Assembly: GCA_037893225.1 (NCBI GenBank)
Contig: JAZGUH010000328.1
Span: 930,001 to 994,000 of the forward strand
DNA: 64,000 nucleotides
Direction of reading: 5' to 3'
Origin: Hippasteria phrygiana
Lineage: Eukaryota > Echinodermata > Asteroidea > Valvatida > Goniasteridae
A program made the translations under genes and the position numbers. Shown in pieces: positions 35,316 through 48,563 of the stretch (positions are counted from its first letter, which is position 1; each line of letters begins with the position of its first letter). The notes under the pieces are model-generated. The model saw only the letters and a program-made list of their open reading frames with translations. It did no database searches and had not been told where the DNA came from.

Positions 35316-37324
35316 ATGGTTCGCTACAGAAAGGGCATGTTTAAGAGGAAAAAAGCCTATTTTAAAAAAGGCAATGGTCTGACATGTCAGTTGATAAGAG
35401 AAAAGGCTGATGTTTCATCTTTCTATATCAGACCCACAAATGAACAATTGCAACTGGCCTTTCCCAGAGATGAGCGAGGTTCTTTCTACAACCCACCAGG
35501 TGCCAGAACTAATAAAACTGTGATGGTGCTGCGACCGAAAATTGAGGAAATAACGCCGATAAGCAGACTCCAAAGGGAAGGAGCCGACAACTTGAACCCA
35601 GGCGGCTACAGAATTGTTCATGTCAACACTACAGTTGAGACAAGTGTTCGAGCTACCCTGGACCATCAGCATGCGAATCCTGACTGTGATGGCTGGCCTC
35701 AGCTACAGGCAGAGCAAGAAACACACTGGGGCCTTGCTGTTTCAGAGGTGCTGTCATGCAACAAGTGCTACTTCTCGACAGGAAGGAAGAAGCTGTACTC
35801 AGAGATACCTCAGGTCAGCAGAGGCCGACGCACTGCAACTCCAAACATGGCCTTTTAGGTTGGTCTCCTCAACCGGGTATTGCAGCCACAGGAGCAAGAC
35901 GACTTTTGACAGCATTGGGTACAACTGTTCCTTCAATCAGTGGGCTGCAGAAAACAGCAAGCAAATGTGGGGACATTATTATCAATGAAAATGTTAGATG
36001 TATGGCTGAAAAGAGAAAACTGGTCAAAAGTATTCAAGAATTACAGGGCTATGACAGAGAAAAACCGATTGCTGTCGAATTAGATAGACAATACAATAAC
36101 CCCTTGAGAAACTGTCGGGAACAAAACACCATTTGTGCCGGCAACCCAAACTAGGGACGTAGTATGTGAGAATGTAACCACCCAAAAAATGGTAGTAATG
36201 TACCACCACGAGAATAAACTCTGTAAATGTGAAAATCAAATGTCGGGCAAACACAGCTGTAACAAGTGGTACGAGCACACATATTCTTGTAGTGCTACAC
36301 GCCCAGCAAATTACAACATGGGGCATGAAAGAGAAGCGGGAATTCAATGTGCCAAGAAACTTCTAGAGTGTAAGGAACCCTTGTTGGCAGAAAGAGTAAC
36401 AAGCGATGCAGACGGGTGTATGGCAAAAGGTTTTATGTCTCAGATGAGAATTAAAGCAGGTATCGAGCCAGAACACTTTCTTGACCCACCTTACTTAAAT
36501 CGATCACTCAGTTCAGCAATCAGTCGGGCCAAATTCAGTGGTGACATGATGCCTGGTAGAACTAAAAATGAAAAAAAAAGATACAAGACCGGTTAGGTGA
36601 CGATGTAAGTCACAGGGTACAAGCAGAAGCAGGGGCAATCCTCAAGAAATGTGGGAGAAACTTTGCCCAAATGTATGACATGGCTGAACAGGCTGCCTCA
36701 ACCATTCCCGAATGTTACCAAGGTCGCCACAACCTTTGCAAAAAGCGGTCCTTGGTTTGCAATGGCAATAACAGATTTCCCTACCTTCCTGTTCATGTTA
36801 GGGGAAAACTGAAAATGCTCGAGTCTGACAAGAAACTGCTTTTACTGAAAATTCAGAAGAGAATTGGTCACGAGGCAATGCAAAAAACCAGATATGGGAC
36901 AAGTACACAAAAAGCAGAGTCCATGAACCATGCTTTTTCAAGTACTAATCCAAAAGGGACACTAACCTTTTCCAGAAATGCTCTCTCAAGAGACCACAGC
37001 GCAGTTCACCTTGTCAACAATGGCCATGCCAACTTAATCATCCTCAAGTGTGAAGCTGCAGGTTGTCCTGTTTTGCCAGGATCTGCAGCTGCCAAAAGTC
37101 TGGCTGAAATGGACAGAAAAGAAAAATATCATTCCCAACGGGCTAGGAGCACACATTATAAAATACGAAGGGCAAAGTGTAGGGCACAACGATATAACTT
37201 GTACAACTGTGCCAAGTCATTGTACAAAAAGAAAGGGCAACTGGAACCCAAGTCAGCAATCCCTCCAGATGTGGATTGGCAAAGAAATCAGAGTGAGCAC
37301 AATTACAGCATACGTTTCAATTAA
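35316..37324 (+). pseudogene. Mutator-like transposase pseudogene, copy 8
   Basis: Same lesions as 4116-6124. Haplotype A (A at 36029, A at 37287). Confidence 0.85.
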
Positions 37325-37423
37325 AAATGAATTATAAAAGCAAAAAGTGTAGCATCAAAAAATGGTGAGTAATTTCAGTTATCAAACTTAATGGTGAGCC
37401 AAAAAGTTCTCCTTAATTACATT

Positions 37424-37792
37424 TTAAAGAAGACAATCCTTGTATGGGCCATGGCCCGAACACAAACGGCATCTCTTACAACGAGATCTTGCAGTGTTGA
37501 TGGCGTGTGGCTCAAGTGACAGGTGATCAAAATTCACACACAAGGAGTTGTGGCACAGGTGACTGACATCATACCCCCGGGGAAGATCAAGGACTCCAGA
37601 ATAAACAATGTAAGTCAACCTGTGCACACGCATCCTTGTGCGTGAATTTGATTTGGAGCCAGGCATGACAACATTAATAATGCCATATTTCTGCTGGACA
37701 TATCCTGTCCATACCCTACAATTTTTTCTGCCTCTGTGTACAGTCTTTCTTAAAATCTTGCCTTTAATTAGGGCCTTCCAGATGGAATCCAT
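37424..37792 (-). CDS. His-Me finger endonuclease, copy 8
   Basis: Complete 122-residue frame, same as 1834-2202. Confidence 0.75.
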   Translation of the reverse strand: MDSIWKALIKGKILRKTVHRGRKNCRVWTGYVQQKYGIINVVMPGSKSNSRTRMRVHRLTYIVYSGVLDLPRGYDVSHLCHNSLCVNFDHLSLEPHAINTARSRCKRCRLCSGHGPYKDCLL

Positions 37793-38757
37793 TTTGCTAT
37801 GGTTTAAGAAATCTGCATAACAAACAATACAGACCGCGTGCGTGAGGTCAACTTACCTTTGCTACCATATGGCATTGGTCAAACGTTTTCTCCAGCAGTC
37901 ATGATAGCCCTAGCCTGGGCATGCTACAAATAAAAATAAATAAATATACATCTCAGTCTAAATATTGGGTGAAACAATTCAGACAAACTACTTACTTGTA
38001 AATTTATGAGCCTCAGCGCAACCTATAATTGTAAACATGTTGATAACATGGCGGATAGGCATCTGAAATGTGTATGTGAATAAAAAGACAGCGAGAGCAA
38101 ACAAAGAAAAGAAAGACAGAACCCATTTTGTTCTCTATCATGTGTGTAATCATTACTGTGTTTTCTGTGAGATTTCATAGTTCAAAACATGAAACATACC
38201 TATTTTTAGCGAGTACACTTGGCATATAGGTTCCACTCACTGATCTCTATAGAGATCACTGGTTCCACTCCACTAAATACGGCGCTCATTTTGTAACCAA
38301 CATAAAAATAGAAAGGAAGAGCGCCACCTGGTGACGCTCAGGAGTAAGGTGGCAATATTTTTTTCACTGGAAATTAAAGATTAAGACTCCTAGAATAATT
38401 TTCTTTTCAAATTTATGAGAGTTGAAGGAATTTTTTTTTTTTATACTCCCCTCCCCACAAACCACCCCTAAAATGGTGGCCCATCTCTGGGCCCAGGTCT
38501 AAATGTAGCCCTCCCCCCCGCCTCTATGCCAAATAGACCCACGTATTGGTCATTTTTGTGAATGGAATTCCCCGAGTTGGAAGCCACGGGTCACCAATTC
38601 TTGATTTCCACAAATATTTCTACAATCAGTCCAATTTATAGGCCCCAGGGACCTCTTATTCAAAATTACTGGAGGGATCACAAAATATTAATGAGCTCGC
38701 GCGCAGTGATTTTCACAGATTTAGTGGCATGCACCCTGCTGATAGAAGTCATAATTA

Positions 38758-39141
38758 TCGTGGCCCTAAAGGGACATGCGCGCATTTCTGCGCAGATTTC
38801 TGCGATGTCGTACATTTTTATTGTTTTGCGATAAAATCCGCAATGCGCAGAAAATGTGCGCAGAAAATGTGCGCAGAAAATGTGCGCAGAAAATGTGCGC
38901 AGAAAATGTGCGCAGAAAATGTGCGCAGAAAATGTGCGCAGAAAATGTGCGCAGAAAATGTGCGCAGAAAATGTGCGCAGAAAATGTGCGCAGAAAATGT
39001 GCGCAGAAAATGTGCGCAGAAAATGTGCGCAGAAAATGTGCGCAGAAAATGTGCGCAGAAAATGTGCGCAGAAAATGTGCGCAGAAAATGTGCGCAGAAA
39101 ATGTGCGCAGAAAATGTGCGAATGTACCTTCAGGGCCACAA
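38758..39141. mobile_element. MITE-like element, copy 9 (minisatellite x21)
   Basis: As at 3168-3499. The 13-bp array spans 38845-39117 with 21 copies, equal to the preceding unit. Confidence 0.6.
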
Positions 39142-39206
39142 TACATATACGATAGTGCTGAACCAAATAGGCTAATCTGTTTGTGATTGGGTTTTTATGT
39201 TCACAG

Positions 39207-39323
39207 TGGGCCCGTGTCATGAGAGCGTTAATCCGTGTCAGAATGGAGCCACGTGTACGGGGGTAAACTTCGCAGTAGTCTGCCGGTGCAGCGATGGTTT
39301 TGTGGGCGAAAACTGTGAAAGAG
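39207..39323 (+). CDS. EGF-like domain exon, copy 9
   Basis: Identical to 3565-3681, splice signals kept. Confidence 0.72.
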
Positions 39324-39757
39324 GTACCGGTTGGCTATTACAGAAATCAAATTGGAGAAAGGCTATAAATGGTTCTGAAACAATCAACTGGTTGGGGCGT
39401 GCACTAGTTAACTAGTGTTGACATTATTGTACTGCGCAGACATTTTTTCAAACTATACTATTAGGCAAGATAAGCCAAAACTCTGAAGAAAAGAGAAATG
39501 TCACAAATCGAATTCATTTTGACTTGCTTTATGAATTTAATAATTTTCATTTTACCAACTAGTTCATATTTAGAAAATGCCTTTGGTTATTGGCACAACA
39601 GGGAAGCAGTAACTTAAGCATGCACTGAATGAAATGCAATAGCTTTGCAATGGATGTTTATTGTTAGTGCACCATTATTCTTTTGTTGTTCATAGTGACA
39701 TGGAATAAACAAAAAACTCTTCATAACCCTAATTACTCACCAACTGAAAGGTCCACC

Positions 39758-41766
39758 ATGGTTCGCTACAGAAAGGGCATGTTTAAGAGGAAAAAAGCCT
39801 ATTTTAAAAAAGGCAATGGTCTGACATGTCAGTTGATAAGAGAAAAGGCTGATGTTTCATCTTTCTATATCAGACCCACAAATGAACAATTGCAACTGGC
39901 CTTTCCCAGAGATGAGCGAGGTTCTTTCTACAACCCACCAGGTGCCAGAACTAATAAAACTGTGATGGTGCTGCGACCGAAAATTGAGGAAATAACGCCG
40001 ATAAGCAGACTCCAAAGGGAAGGAGCCGACAACTTGAACCCAGGCGGCTACAGAATTGTTCATGTCAACACTACAGTTGAGACAAGTGTTCGAGCTACCC
40101 TGGACCATCAGCATGCGAATCCTGACTGTGATGGCTGGCCTCAGCTACAGGCAGAGCAAGAAACACACTGGGGCCTTGCTGTTTCAGAGGTGCTGTCATG
40201 CAACAAGTGCTACTTCTCGACAGGAAGGAAGAAGCTGTACTCAGAGATACCTCAGGTCAGCAGAGGCCGACGCACTGCAACTCCAAACATGGCCTTTTAG
40301 GTTGGTCTCCTCAACCGGGTATTGCAGCCACAGGAGCAAGACGACTTTTGACAGCATTGGGTACAACTGTTCCTTCAATCAGTGGGCTGCAGAAAACAGC
40401 AAGCAAATGTGGGGACATTATTATCAATGAAAATGTTAGATGTATGGCTGAAAAGAGAAAACTGGTCAAAGGTATTCAAGAATTACAGGGCTATGACAGA
40501 GAAAAACCGATTGCTGTCGAATTAGATAGACAATACAATAACCCCTTGAGAAACTGTCGGGAACAAAACACCATTTGTGCCGGCAACCCAAACTAGGGAC
40601 GTAGTATGTGAGAATGTAACCACCCAAAAAATGGTAGTAATGTACCACCACGAGAATAAACTCTGTAAATGTGAAAATCAAATGTCGGGCAAACACAGCT
40701 GTAACAAGTGGTACGAGCACACATATTCTTGTAGTGCTACACGCCCAGCAAATTACAACATGGGGCATGAAAGAGAAGCGGGAATTCAATGTGCCAAGAA
40801 ACTTCTAGAGTGTAAGGAACCCTTGTTGGCAGAAAGAGTAACAAGCGATGCAGACGGGTGTATGGCAAAAGGTTTTATGTCTCAGATGAGAATTAAAGCA
40901 GGTATCGAGCCAGAACACTTTCTTGACCCACCTTACTTAAATCGATCACTCAGTTCAGCAATCAGTCGGGCCAAATTCAGTGGTGACATGATGCCTGGTA
41001 GAACTAAAAATGAAAAAAAAAGATACAAGACCGGTTAGGTGACGATGTAAGTCACAGGGTACAAGCAGAAGCAGGGGCAATCCTCAAGAAATGTGGGAGA
41101 AACTTTGCCCAAATGTATGACATGGCTGAACAGGCTGCCTCAACCATTCCCGAATGTTACCAAGGTCGCCACAACCTTTGCAAAAAGCGGTCCTTGGTTT
41201 GCAATGGCAATAACAGATTTCCCTACCTTCCTGTTCATGTTAGGGGAAAACTGAAAATGCTCGAGTCTGACAAGAAACTGCTTTTACTGAAAATTCAGAA
41301 GAGAATTGGTCACGAGGCAATGCAAAAAACCAGATATGGGACAAGTACACAAAAAGCAGAGTCCATGAACCATGCTTTTTCAAGTACTAATCCAAAAGGG
41401 ACACTAACCTTTTCCAGAAATGCTCTCTCAAGAGACCACAGCGCAGTTCACCTTGTCAACAATGGCCATGCCAACTTAATCATCCTCAAGTGTGAAGCTG
41501 CAGGTTGTCCTGTTTTGCCAGGATCTGCAGCTGCCAAAAGTCTGGCTGAAATGGACAGAAAAGAAAAATATCATTCCCAACGGGCTAGGAGCACACATTA
41601 TAAAATACGAAGGGCAAAGTGTAGGGCACAACGATATAACTTGTACAACTGTGCCAAGTCATTGTACAAAAAGAAAGGGCAACTGGAACCCAAGTCAGCA
41701 ATCCCTCCAGATGTGGATTGGCAAAGAATTCAGAGTGAGCACAATTACAGCATACGTTTCAATTAA
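39758..41766 (+). pseudogene. Mutator-like transposase pseudogene, copy 9
   Basis: Same lesions as 4116-6124. Haplotype B (G at 40471, T at 41729). Confidence 0.85.
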
Positions 41767-41865
41767 AAATGAATTATAAAAGCAAAAAGTGTAGCATCAA
41801 AAAATGGTGAGTAATTTCAGTTATCAAACTTAATGGTGAGCCAAAAAGTTCTCCTTAATTACATT

Positions 41866-42234
41866 TTAAAGAAGACAATCCTTGTATGGGCCATGGCCCG
41901 AACACAAACGGCATCTCTTACAACGAGATCTTGCAGTGTTGATGGCGTGTGGCTCAAGTGACAGGTGATCAAAATTCACACACAAGGAGTTGTGGCACAG
42001 GTGACTGACATCATACCCCCGGGGAAGATCAAGGACTCCAGAATAAACAATGTAAGTCAACCTGTGCACACGCATCCTTGTGCGTGAATTTGATTTGGAG
42101 CCAGGCATGACAACATTAATAATGCCATATTTCTGCTGGACATATCCTGTCCATACCCTACAATTTTTTCTGCCTCTGTGTACAGTCTTTCTTAAAATCT
42201 TGCCTTTAATTAGGGCCTTCCAGATGGAATCCAT
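41866..42234 (-). CDS. His-Me finger endonuclease, copy 9
   Basis: Complete 122-residue frame, same as 1834-2202. Confidence 0.75.
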   Translation of the reverse strand: MDSIWKALIKGKILRKTVHRGRKNCRVWTGYVQQKYGIINVVMPGSKSNSRTRMRVHRLTYIVYSGVLDLPRGYDVSHLCHNSLCVNFDHLSLEPHAINTARSRCKRCRLCSGHGPYKDCLL

Positions 42235-43199
42235 TTTGCTATGGTTTAAGAAATCTGCATAACAAACAATACAGACCGCGTGCGTGAGGTCAACTTACCT
42301 TTGCTACCATATGGCATTGGTCAAACGTTTTCTCCAGCAGTCATGATAGCCCTAGCCTGGGCATGCTACAAATAAAAATAAATAAATATACATCTCAGTC
42401 TAAATATTGGGTGAAACAATTCAGACAAACTACTTACTTGTAAATTTATGAGCCTCAGCGCAACCTATAATTGTAAACATGTTGATAACATGGCGGATAG
42501 GCATCTGAAATGTGTATGTGAATAAAAAGACAGCGAGAGCAAACAAAGAAAAGAAAGACAGAACCCATTTTGTTCTCTATCATGTGTGTAATCATTACTG
42601 TGTTTTCTGTGAGATTTCATAGTTCAAAACATGAAACATACCTATTTTTAGCGAGTACACTTGGCATATAGGTTCCACTCACTGATCTCTATAGAGATCA
42701 CTGGTTCCACTCCACTAAATACGGCGCTCATTTTGTAACCAACATAAAAATAGAAAGGAAGAGCGCCACCTGGTGACGCTCAGGAGTAAGGTGGCAATAT
42801 TTTTTTCACTGGAAATTAAAGATTAAGACTCCTAGAATAATTTTCTTTTCAAATTTATGAGAGTTGAAGGAATTTTTTTTTTTTATACTCCCCTCCCCAC
42901 AAACCACCCCTAAAATGGTGGCCCATCTCTGGGCCCAGGTCTAAATGTAGCCCTCCCCCCCGCCTCTATGCCAAATAGACCCACGTATTGGTCATTTTTG
43001 TGAATGGAATTCCCCGAGTTGGAAGCCACGGGTCACCAATTCTTGATTTCCACAAATATTTCTACAATCAGTCCAATTTATAGGCCCCAGGGACCTCTTA
43101 TTCAAAATTACTGGAGGGATCACAAAATATTAATGAGCTCGCGCGCAGTGATTTTCACAGATTTAGTGGCATGCACCCTGCTGATAGAAGTCATAATTA

Positions 43200-43544
43200 T
43201 CGTGGCCCTAAAGGGACATGCGCGCATTTCTGCGCAGATTTCTGCGATGTCGTACATTTTTATTGTTTTGCGATAAAATCCGCAATGCGCAGAAAATGTG
43301 CGCAGAAAATGTGCGCAGAAAATGTGCGCAGAAAATGTGCGCAGAAAATGTGCGCAGAAAATGTGCGCAGAAAATGTGCGCAGAAAATGTGCGCAGAAAA
43401 TGTGCGCAGAAAATGTGCGCAGAAAATGTGCGCAGAAAATGTGCGCAGAAAATGTGCGCAGAAAATGTGCGCAGAAAATGTGCGCAGAAAATGTGCGCAG
43501 AAAATGTGCGCAGAAAATGTGCGAATGTACCTTCAGGGCCACAA
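43200..43544. mobile_element. MITE-like element, copy 10 (minisatellite x18)
   Basis: As at 3168-3499. The 13-bp array spans 43287-43520 with 18 copies. Confidence 0.6.
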
Positions 43545-43609
43545 TACATATACGATAGTGCTGAACCAAATAGGCTAATCTGTTTGTGATTGGGTTTTTA
43601 TGTTCACAG

Positions 43610-43726
43610 TGGGCCCGTGTCATGAGAGCGTTAATCCGTGTCAGAATGGAGCCACGTGTACGGGGGTAAACTTCGCAGTAGTCTGCCGGTGCAGCGATGG
43701 TTTTGTGGGCGAAAACTGTGAAAGAG
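43610..43726 (+). CDS. EGF-like domain exon, copy 10
   Basis: Identical to 3565-3681, splice signals kept. Confidence 0.72.
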
Positions 43727-44160
43727 GTACCGGTTGGCTATTACAGAAATCAAATTGGAGAAAGGCTATAAATGGTTCTGAAACAATCAACTGGTTGGGG
43801 CGTGCACTAGTTAACTAGTGTTGACATTATTGTACTGCGCAGACATTTTTTCAAACTATACTATTAGGCAAGATAAGCCAAAACTCTGAAGAAAAGAGAA
43901 ATGTCACAAATCGAATTCATTTTGACTTGCTTTATGAATTTAATAATTTTCATTTTACCAACTAGTTCATATTTAGAAAATGCCTTTGGTTATTGGCACA
44001 ACAGGGAAGCAGTAACTTAAGCATGCACTGAATGAAATGCAATAGCTTTGCAATGGATGTTTATTGTTAGTGCACCATTATTCTTTTGTTGTTCATAGTG
44101 ACATGGAATAAACAAAAAACTCTTCATAACCCTAATTACTCACCAACTGAAAGGTCCACC

Positions 44161-46169
44161 ATGGTTCGCTACAGAAAGGGCATGTTTAAGAGGAAAAAAG
44201 CCTATTTTAAAAAAGGCAATGGTCTGACATGTCAGTTGATAAGAGAAAAGGCTGATGTTTCATCTTTCTATATCAGACCCACAAATGAACAATTGCAACT
44301 GGCCTTTCCCAGAGATGAGCGAGGTTCTTTCTACAACCCACCAGGTGCCAGAACTAATAAAACTGTGATGGTGCTGCGACCGAAAATTGAGGAAATAACG
44401 CCGATAAGCAGACTCCAAAGGGAAGGAGCCGACAACTTGAACCCAGGCGGCTACAGAATTGTTCATGTCAACACTACAGTTGAGACAAGTGTTCGAGCTA
44501 CCCTGGACCATCAGCATGCGAATCCTGACTGTGATGGCTGGCCTCAGCTACAGGCAGAGCAAGAAACACACTGGGGCCTTGCTGTTTCAGAGGTGCTGTC
44601 ATGCAACAAGTGCTACTTCTCGACAGGAAGGAAGAAGCTGTACTCAGAGATACCTCAGGTCAGCAGAGGCCGACGCACTGCAACTCCAAACATGGCCTTT
44701 TAGGTTGGTCTCCTCAACCGGGTATTGCAGCCACAGGAGCAAGACGACTTTTGACAGCATTGGGTACAACTGTTCCTTCAATCAGTGGGCTGCAGAAAAC
44801 AGCAAGCAAATGTGGGGACATTATTATCAATGAAAATGTTAGATGTATGGCTGAAAAGAGAAAACTGGTCAAAAGTATTCAAGAATTACAGGGCTATGAC
44901 AGAGAAAAACCGATTGCTGTCGAATTAGATAGACAATACAATAACCCCTTGAGAAACTGTCGGGAACAAAACACCATTTGTGCCGGCAACCCAAACTAGG
45001 GACGTAGTATGTGAGAATGTAACCACCCAAAAAATGGTAGTAATGTACCACCACGAGAATAAACTCTGTAAATGTGAAAATCAAATGTCGGGCAAACACA
45101 GCTGTAACAAGTGGTACGAGCACACATATTCTTGTAGTGCTACACGCCCAGCAAATTACAACATGGGGCATGAAAGAGAAGCGGGAATTCAATGTGCCAA
45201 GAAACTTCTAGAGTGTAAGGAACCCTTGTTGGCAGAAAGAGTAACAAGCGATGCAGACGGGTGTATGGCAAAAGGTTTTATGTCTCAGATGAGAATTAAA
45301 GCAGGTATCGAGCCAGAACACTTTCTTGACCCACCTTACTTAAATCGATCACTCAGTTCAGCAATCAGTCGGGCCAAATTCAGTGGTGACATGATGCCTG
45401 GTAGAACTAAAAATGAAAAAAAAAGATACAAGACCGGTTAGGTGACGATGTAAGTCACAGGGTACAAGCAGAAGCAGGGGCAATCCTCAAGAAATGTGGG
45501 AGAAACTTTGCCCAAATGTATGACATGGCTGAACAGGCTGCCTCAACCATTCCCGAATGTTACCAAGGTCGCCACAACCTTTGCAAAAAGCGGTCCTTGG
45601 TTTGCAATGGCAATAACAGATTTCCCTACCTTCCTGTTCATGTTAGGGGAAAACTGAAAATGCTCGAGTCTGACAAGAAACTGCTTTTACTGAAAATTCA
45701 GAAGAGAATTGGTCACGAGGCAATGCAAAAAACCAGATATGGGACAAGTACACAAAAAGCAGAGTCCATGAACCATGCTTTTTCAAGTACTAATCCAAAA
45801 GGGACACTAACCTTTTCCAGAAATGCTCTCTCAAGAGACCACAGCGCAGTTCACCTTGTCAACAATGGCCATGCCAACTTAATCATCCTCAAGTGTGAAG
45901 CTGCAGGTTGTCCTGTTTTGCCAGGATCTGCAGCTGCCAAAAGTCTGGCTGAAATGGACAGAAAAGAAAAATATCATTCCCAACGGGCTAGGAGCACACA
46001 TTATAAAATACGAAGGGCAAAGTGTAGGGCACAACGATATAACTTGTACAACTGTGCCAAGTCATTGTACAAAAAGAAAGGGCAACTGGAACCCAAGTCA
46101 GCAATCCCTCCAGATGTGGATTGGCAAAGAAATCAGAGTGAGCACAATTACAGCATACGTTTCAATTAA
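44161..46169 (+). pseudogene. Mutator-like transposase pseudogene, copy 10
   Basis: Same lesions as 4116-6124. Haplotype A (A at 44874, A at 46132). Confidence 0.85.
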
Positions 46170-46268
46170 AAATGAATTATAAAAGCAAAAAGTGTAGCAT
46201 CAAAAAATGGTGAGTAATTTCAGTTATCAAACTTAATGGTGAGCCAAAAAGTTCTCCTTAATTACATT

Positions 46269-46637
46269 TTAAAGAAGACAATCCTTGTATGGGCCATGGC
46301 CCGAACACAAACGGCATCTCTTACAACGAGATCTTGCAGTGTTGATGGCGTGTGGCTCAAGTGACAGGTGATCAAAATTCACACACAAGGAGTTGTGGCA
46401 CAGGTGACTGACATCATACCCCCGGGGAAGATCAAGGACTCCAGAATAAACAATGTAAGTCAACCTGTGCACACGCATCCTTGTGCGTGAATTTGATTTG
46501 GAGCCAGGCATGACAACATTAATAATGCCATATTTCTGCTGGACATATCCTGTCCATACCCTACAATTTTTTCTGCCTCTGTGTACAGTCTTTCTTAAAA
46601 TCTTGCCTTTAATTAGGGCCTTCCAGATGGAATCCAT
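46269..46637 (-). CDS. His-Me finger endonuclease, copy 10
   Basis: Complete 122-residue frame, same as 1834-2202. Confidence 0.75.
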   Translation of the reverse strand: MDSIWKALIKGKILRKTVHRGRKNCRVWTGYVQQKYGIINVVMPGSKSNSRTRMRVHRLTYIVYSGVLDLPRGYDVSHLCHNSLCVNFDHLSLEPHAINTARSRCKRCRLCSGHGPYKDCLL

Positions 46638-47602
46638 TTTGCTATGGTTTAAGAAATCTGCATAACAAACAATACAGACCGCGTGCGTGAGGTCAACTTA
46701 CCTTTGCTACCATATGGCATTGGTCAAACGTTTTCTCCAGCAGTCATGATAGCCCTAGCCTGGGCATGCTACAAATAAAAATAAATAAATATACATCTCA
46801 GTCTAAATATTGGGTGAAACAATTCAGACAAACTACTTACTTGTAAATTTATGAGCCTCAGCGCAACCTATAATTGTAAACATGTTGATAACATGGCGGA
46901 TAGGCATCTGAAATGTGTATGTGAATAAAAAGACAGCGAGAGCAAACAAAGAAAAGAAAGACAGAACCCATTTTGTTCTCTATCATGTGTGTAATCATTA
47001 CTGTGTTTTCTGTGAGATTTCATAGTTCAAAACATGAAACATACCTATTTTTAGCGAGTACACTTGGCATATAGGTTCCACTCACTGATCTCTATAGAGA
47101 TCACTGGTTCCACTCCACTAAATACGGCGCTCATTTTGTAACCAACATAAAAATAGAAAGGAAGAGCGCCACCTGGTGACGCTCAGGAGTAAGGTGGCAA
47201 TATTTTTTTCACTGGAAATTAAAGATTAAGACTCCTAGAATAATTTTCTTTTCAAATTTATGAGAGTTGAAGGAATTTTTTTTTTTTATACTCCCCTCCC
47301 CACAAACCACCCCTAAAATGGTGGCCCATCTCTGGGCCCAGGTCTAAATGTAGCCCTCCCCCCCGCCTCTATGCCAAATAGACCCACGTATTGGTCATTT
47401 TTGTGAATGGAATTCCCCGAGTTGGAAGCCACGGGTCACCAATTCTTGATTTCCACAAATATTTCTACAATCAGTCCAATTTATAGGCCCCAGGGACCTC
47501 TTATTCAAAATTACTGGAGGGATCACAAAATATTAATGAGCTCGCGCGCAGTGATTTTCACAGATTTAGTGGCATGCACCCTGCTGATAGAAGTCATAAT
47601 TA

Positions 47603-47947
47603 TCGTGGCCCTAAAGGGACATGCGCGCATTTCTGCGCAGATTTCTGCGATGTCGTACATTTTTATTGTTTTGCGATAAAATCCGCAATGCGCAGAAAAT
47701 GTGCGCAGAAAATGTGCGCAGAAAATGTGCGCAGAAAATGTGCGCAGAAAATGTGCGCAGAAAATGTGCGCAGAAAATGTGCGCAGAAAATGTGCGCAGA
47801 AAATGTGCGCAGAAAATGTGCGCAGAAAATGTGCGCAGAAAATGTGCGCAGAAAATGTGCGCAGAAAATGTGCGCAGAAAATGTGCGCAGAAAATGTGCG
47901 CAGAAAATGTGCGCAGAAAATGTGCGAATGTACCTTCAGGGCCACAA
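47603..47947. mobile_element. MITE-like element, copy 11 (minisatellite x18)
   Basis: As at 3168-3499. The 13-bp array spans 47690-47923 with 18 copies, equal to the preceding unit. Confidence 0.6.
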
Positions 47948-48012
47948 TACATATACGATAGTGCTGAACCAAATAGGCTAATCTGTTTGTGATTGGGTTT
48001 TTATGTTCACAG

Positions 48013-48129
48013 TGGGCCCGTGTCATGAGAGCGTTAATCCGTGTCAGAATGGAGCCACGTGTACGGGGGTAAACTTCGCAGTAGTCTGCCGGTGCAGCGA
48101 TGGTTTTGTGGGCGAAAACTGTGAAAGAG
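48013..48129 (+). CDS. EGF-like domain exon, copy 11
   Basis: Identical to 3565-3681, splice signals kept. Confidence 0.72.
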
Positions 48130-48563
48130 GTACCGGTTGGCTATTACAGAAATCAAATTGGAGAAAGGCTATAAATGGTTCTGAAACAATCAACTGGTTG
48201 GGGCGTGCACTAGTTAACTAGTGTTGACATTATTGTACTGCGCAGACATTTTTTCAAACTATACTATTAGGCAAGATAAGCCAAAACTCTGAAGAAAAGA
48301 GAAATGTCACAAATCGAATTCATTTTGACTTGCTTTATGAATTTAATAATTTTCATTTTACCAACTAGTTCATATTTAGAAAATGCCTTTGGTTATTGGC
48401 ACAACAGGGAAGCAGTAACTTAAGCATGCACTGAATGAAATGCAATAGCTTTGCAATGGATGTTTATTGTTAGTGCACCATTATTCTTTTGTTGTTCATA
48501 GTGACATGGAATAAACAAAAAACTCTTCATAACCCTAATTACTCACCAACTGAAAGGTCCACC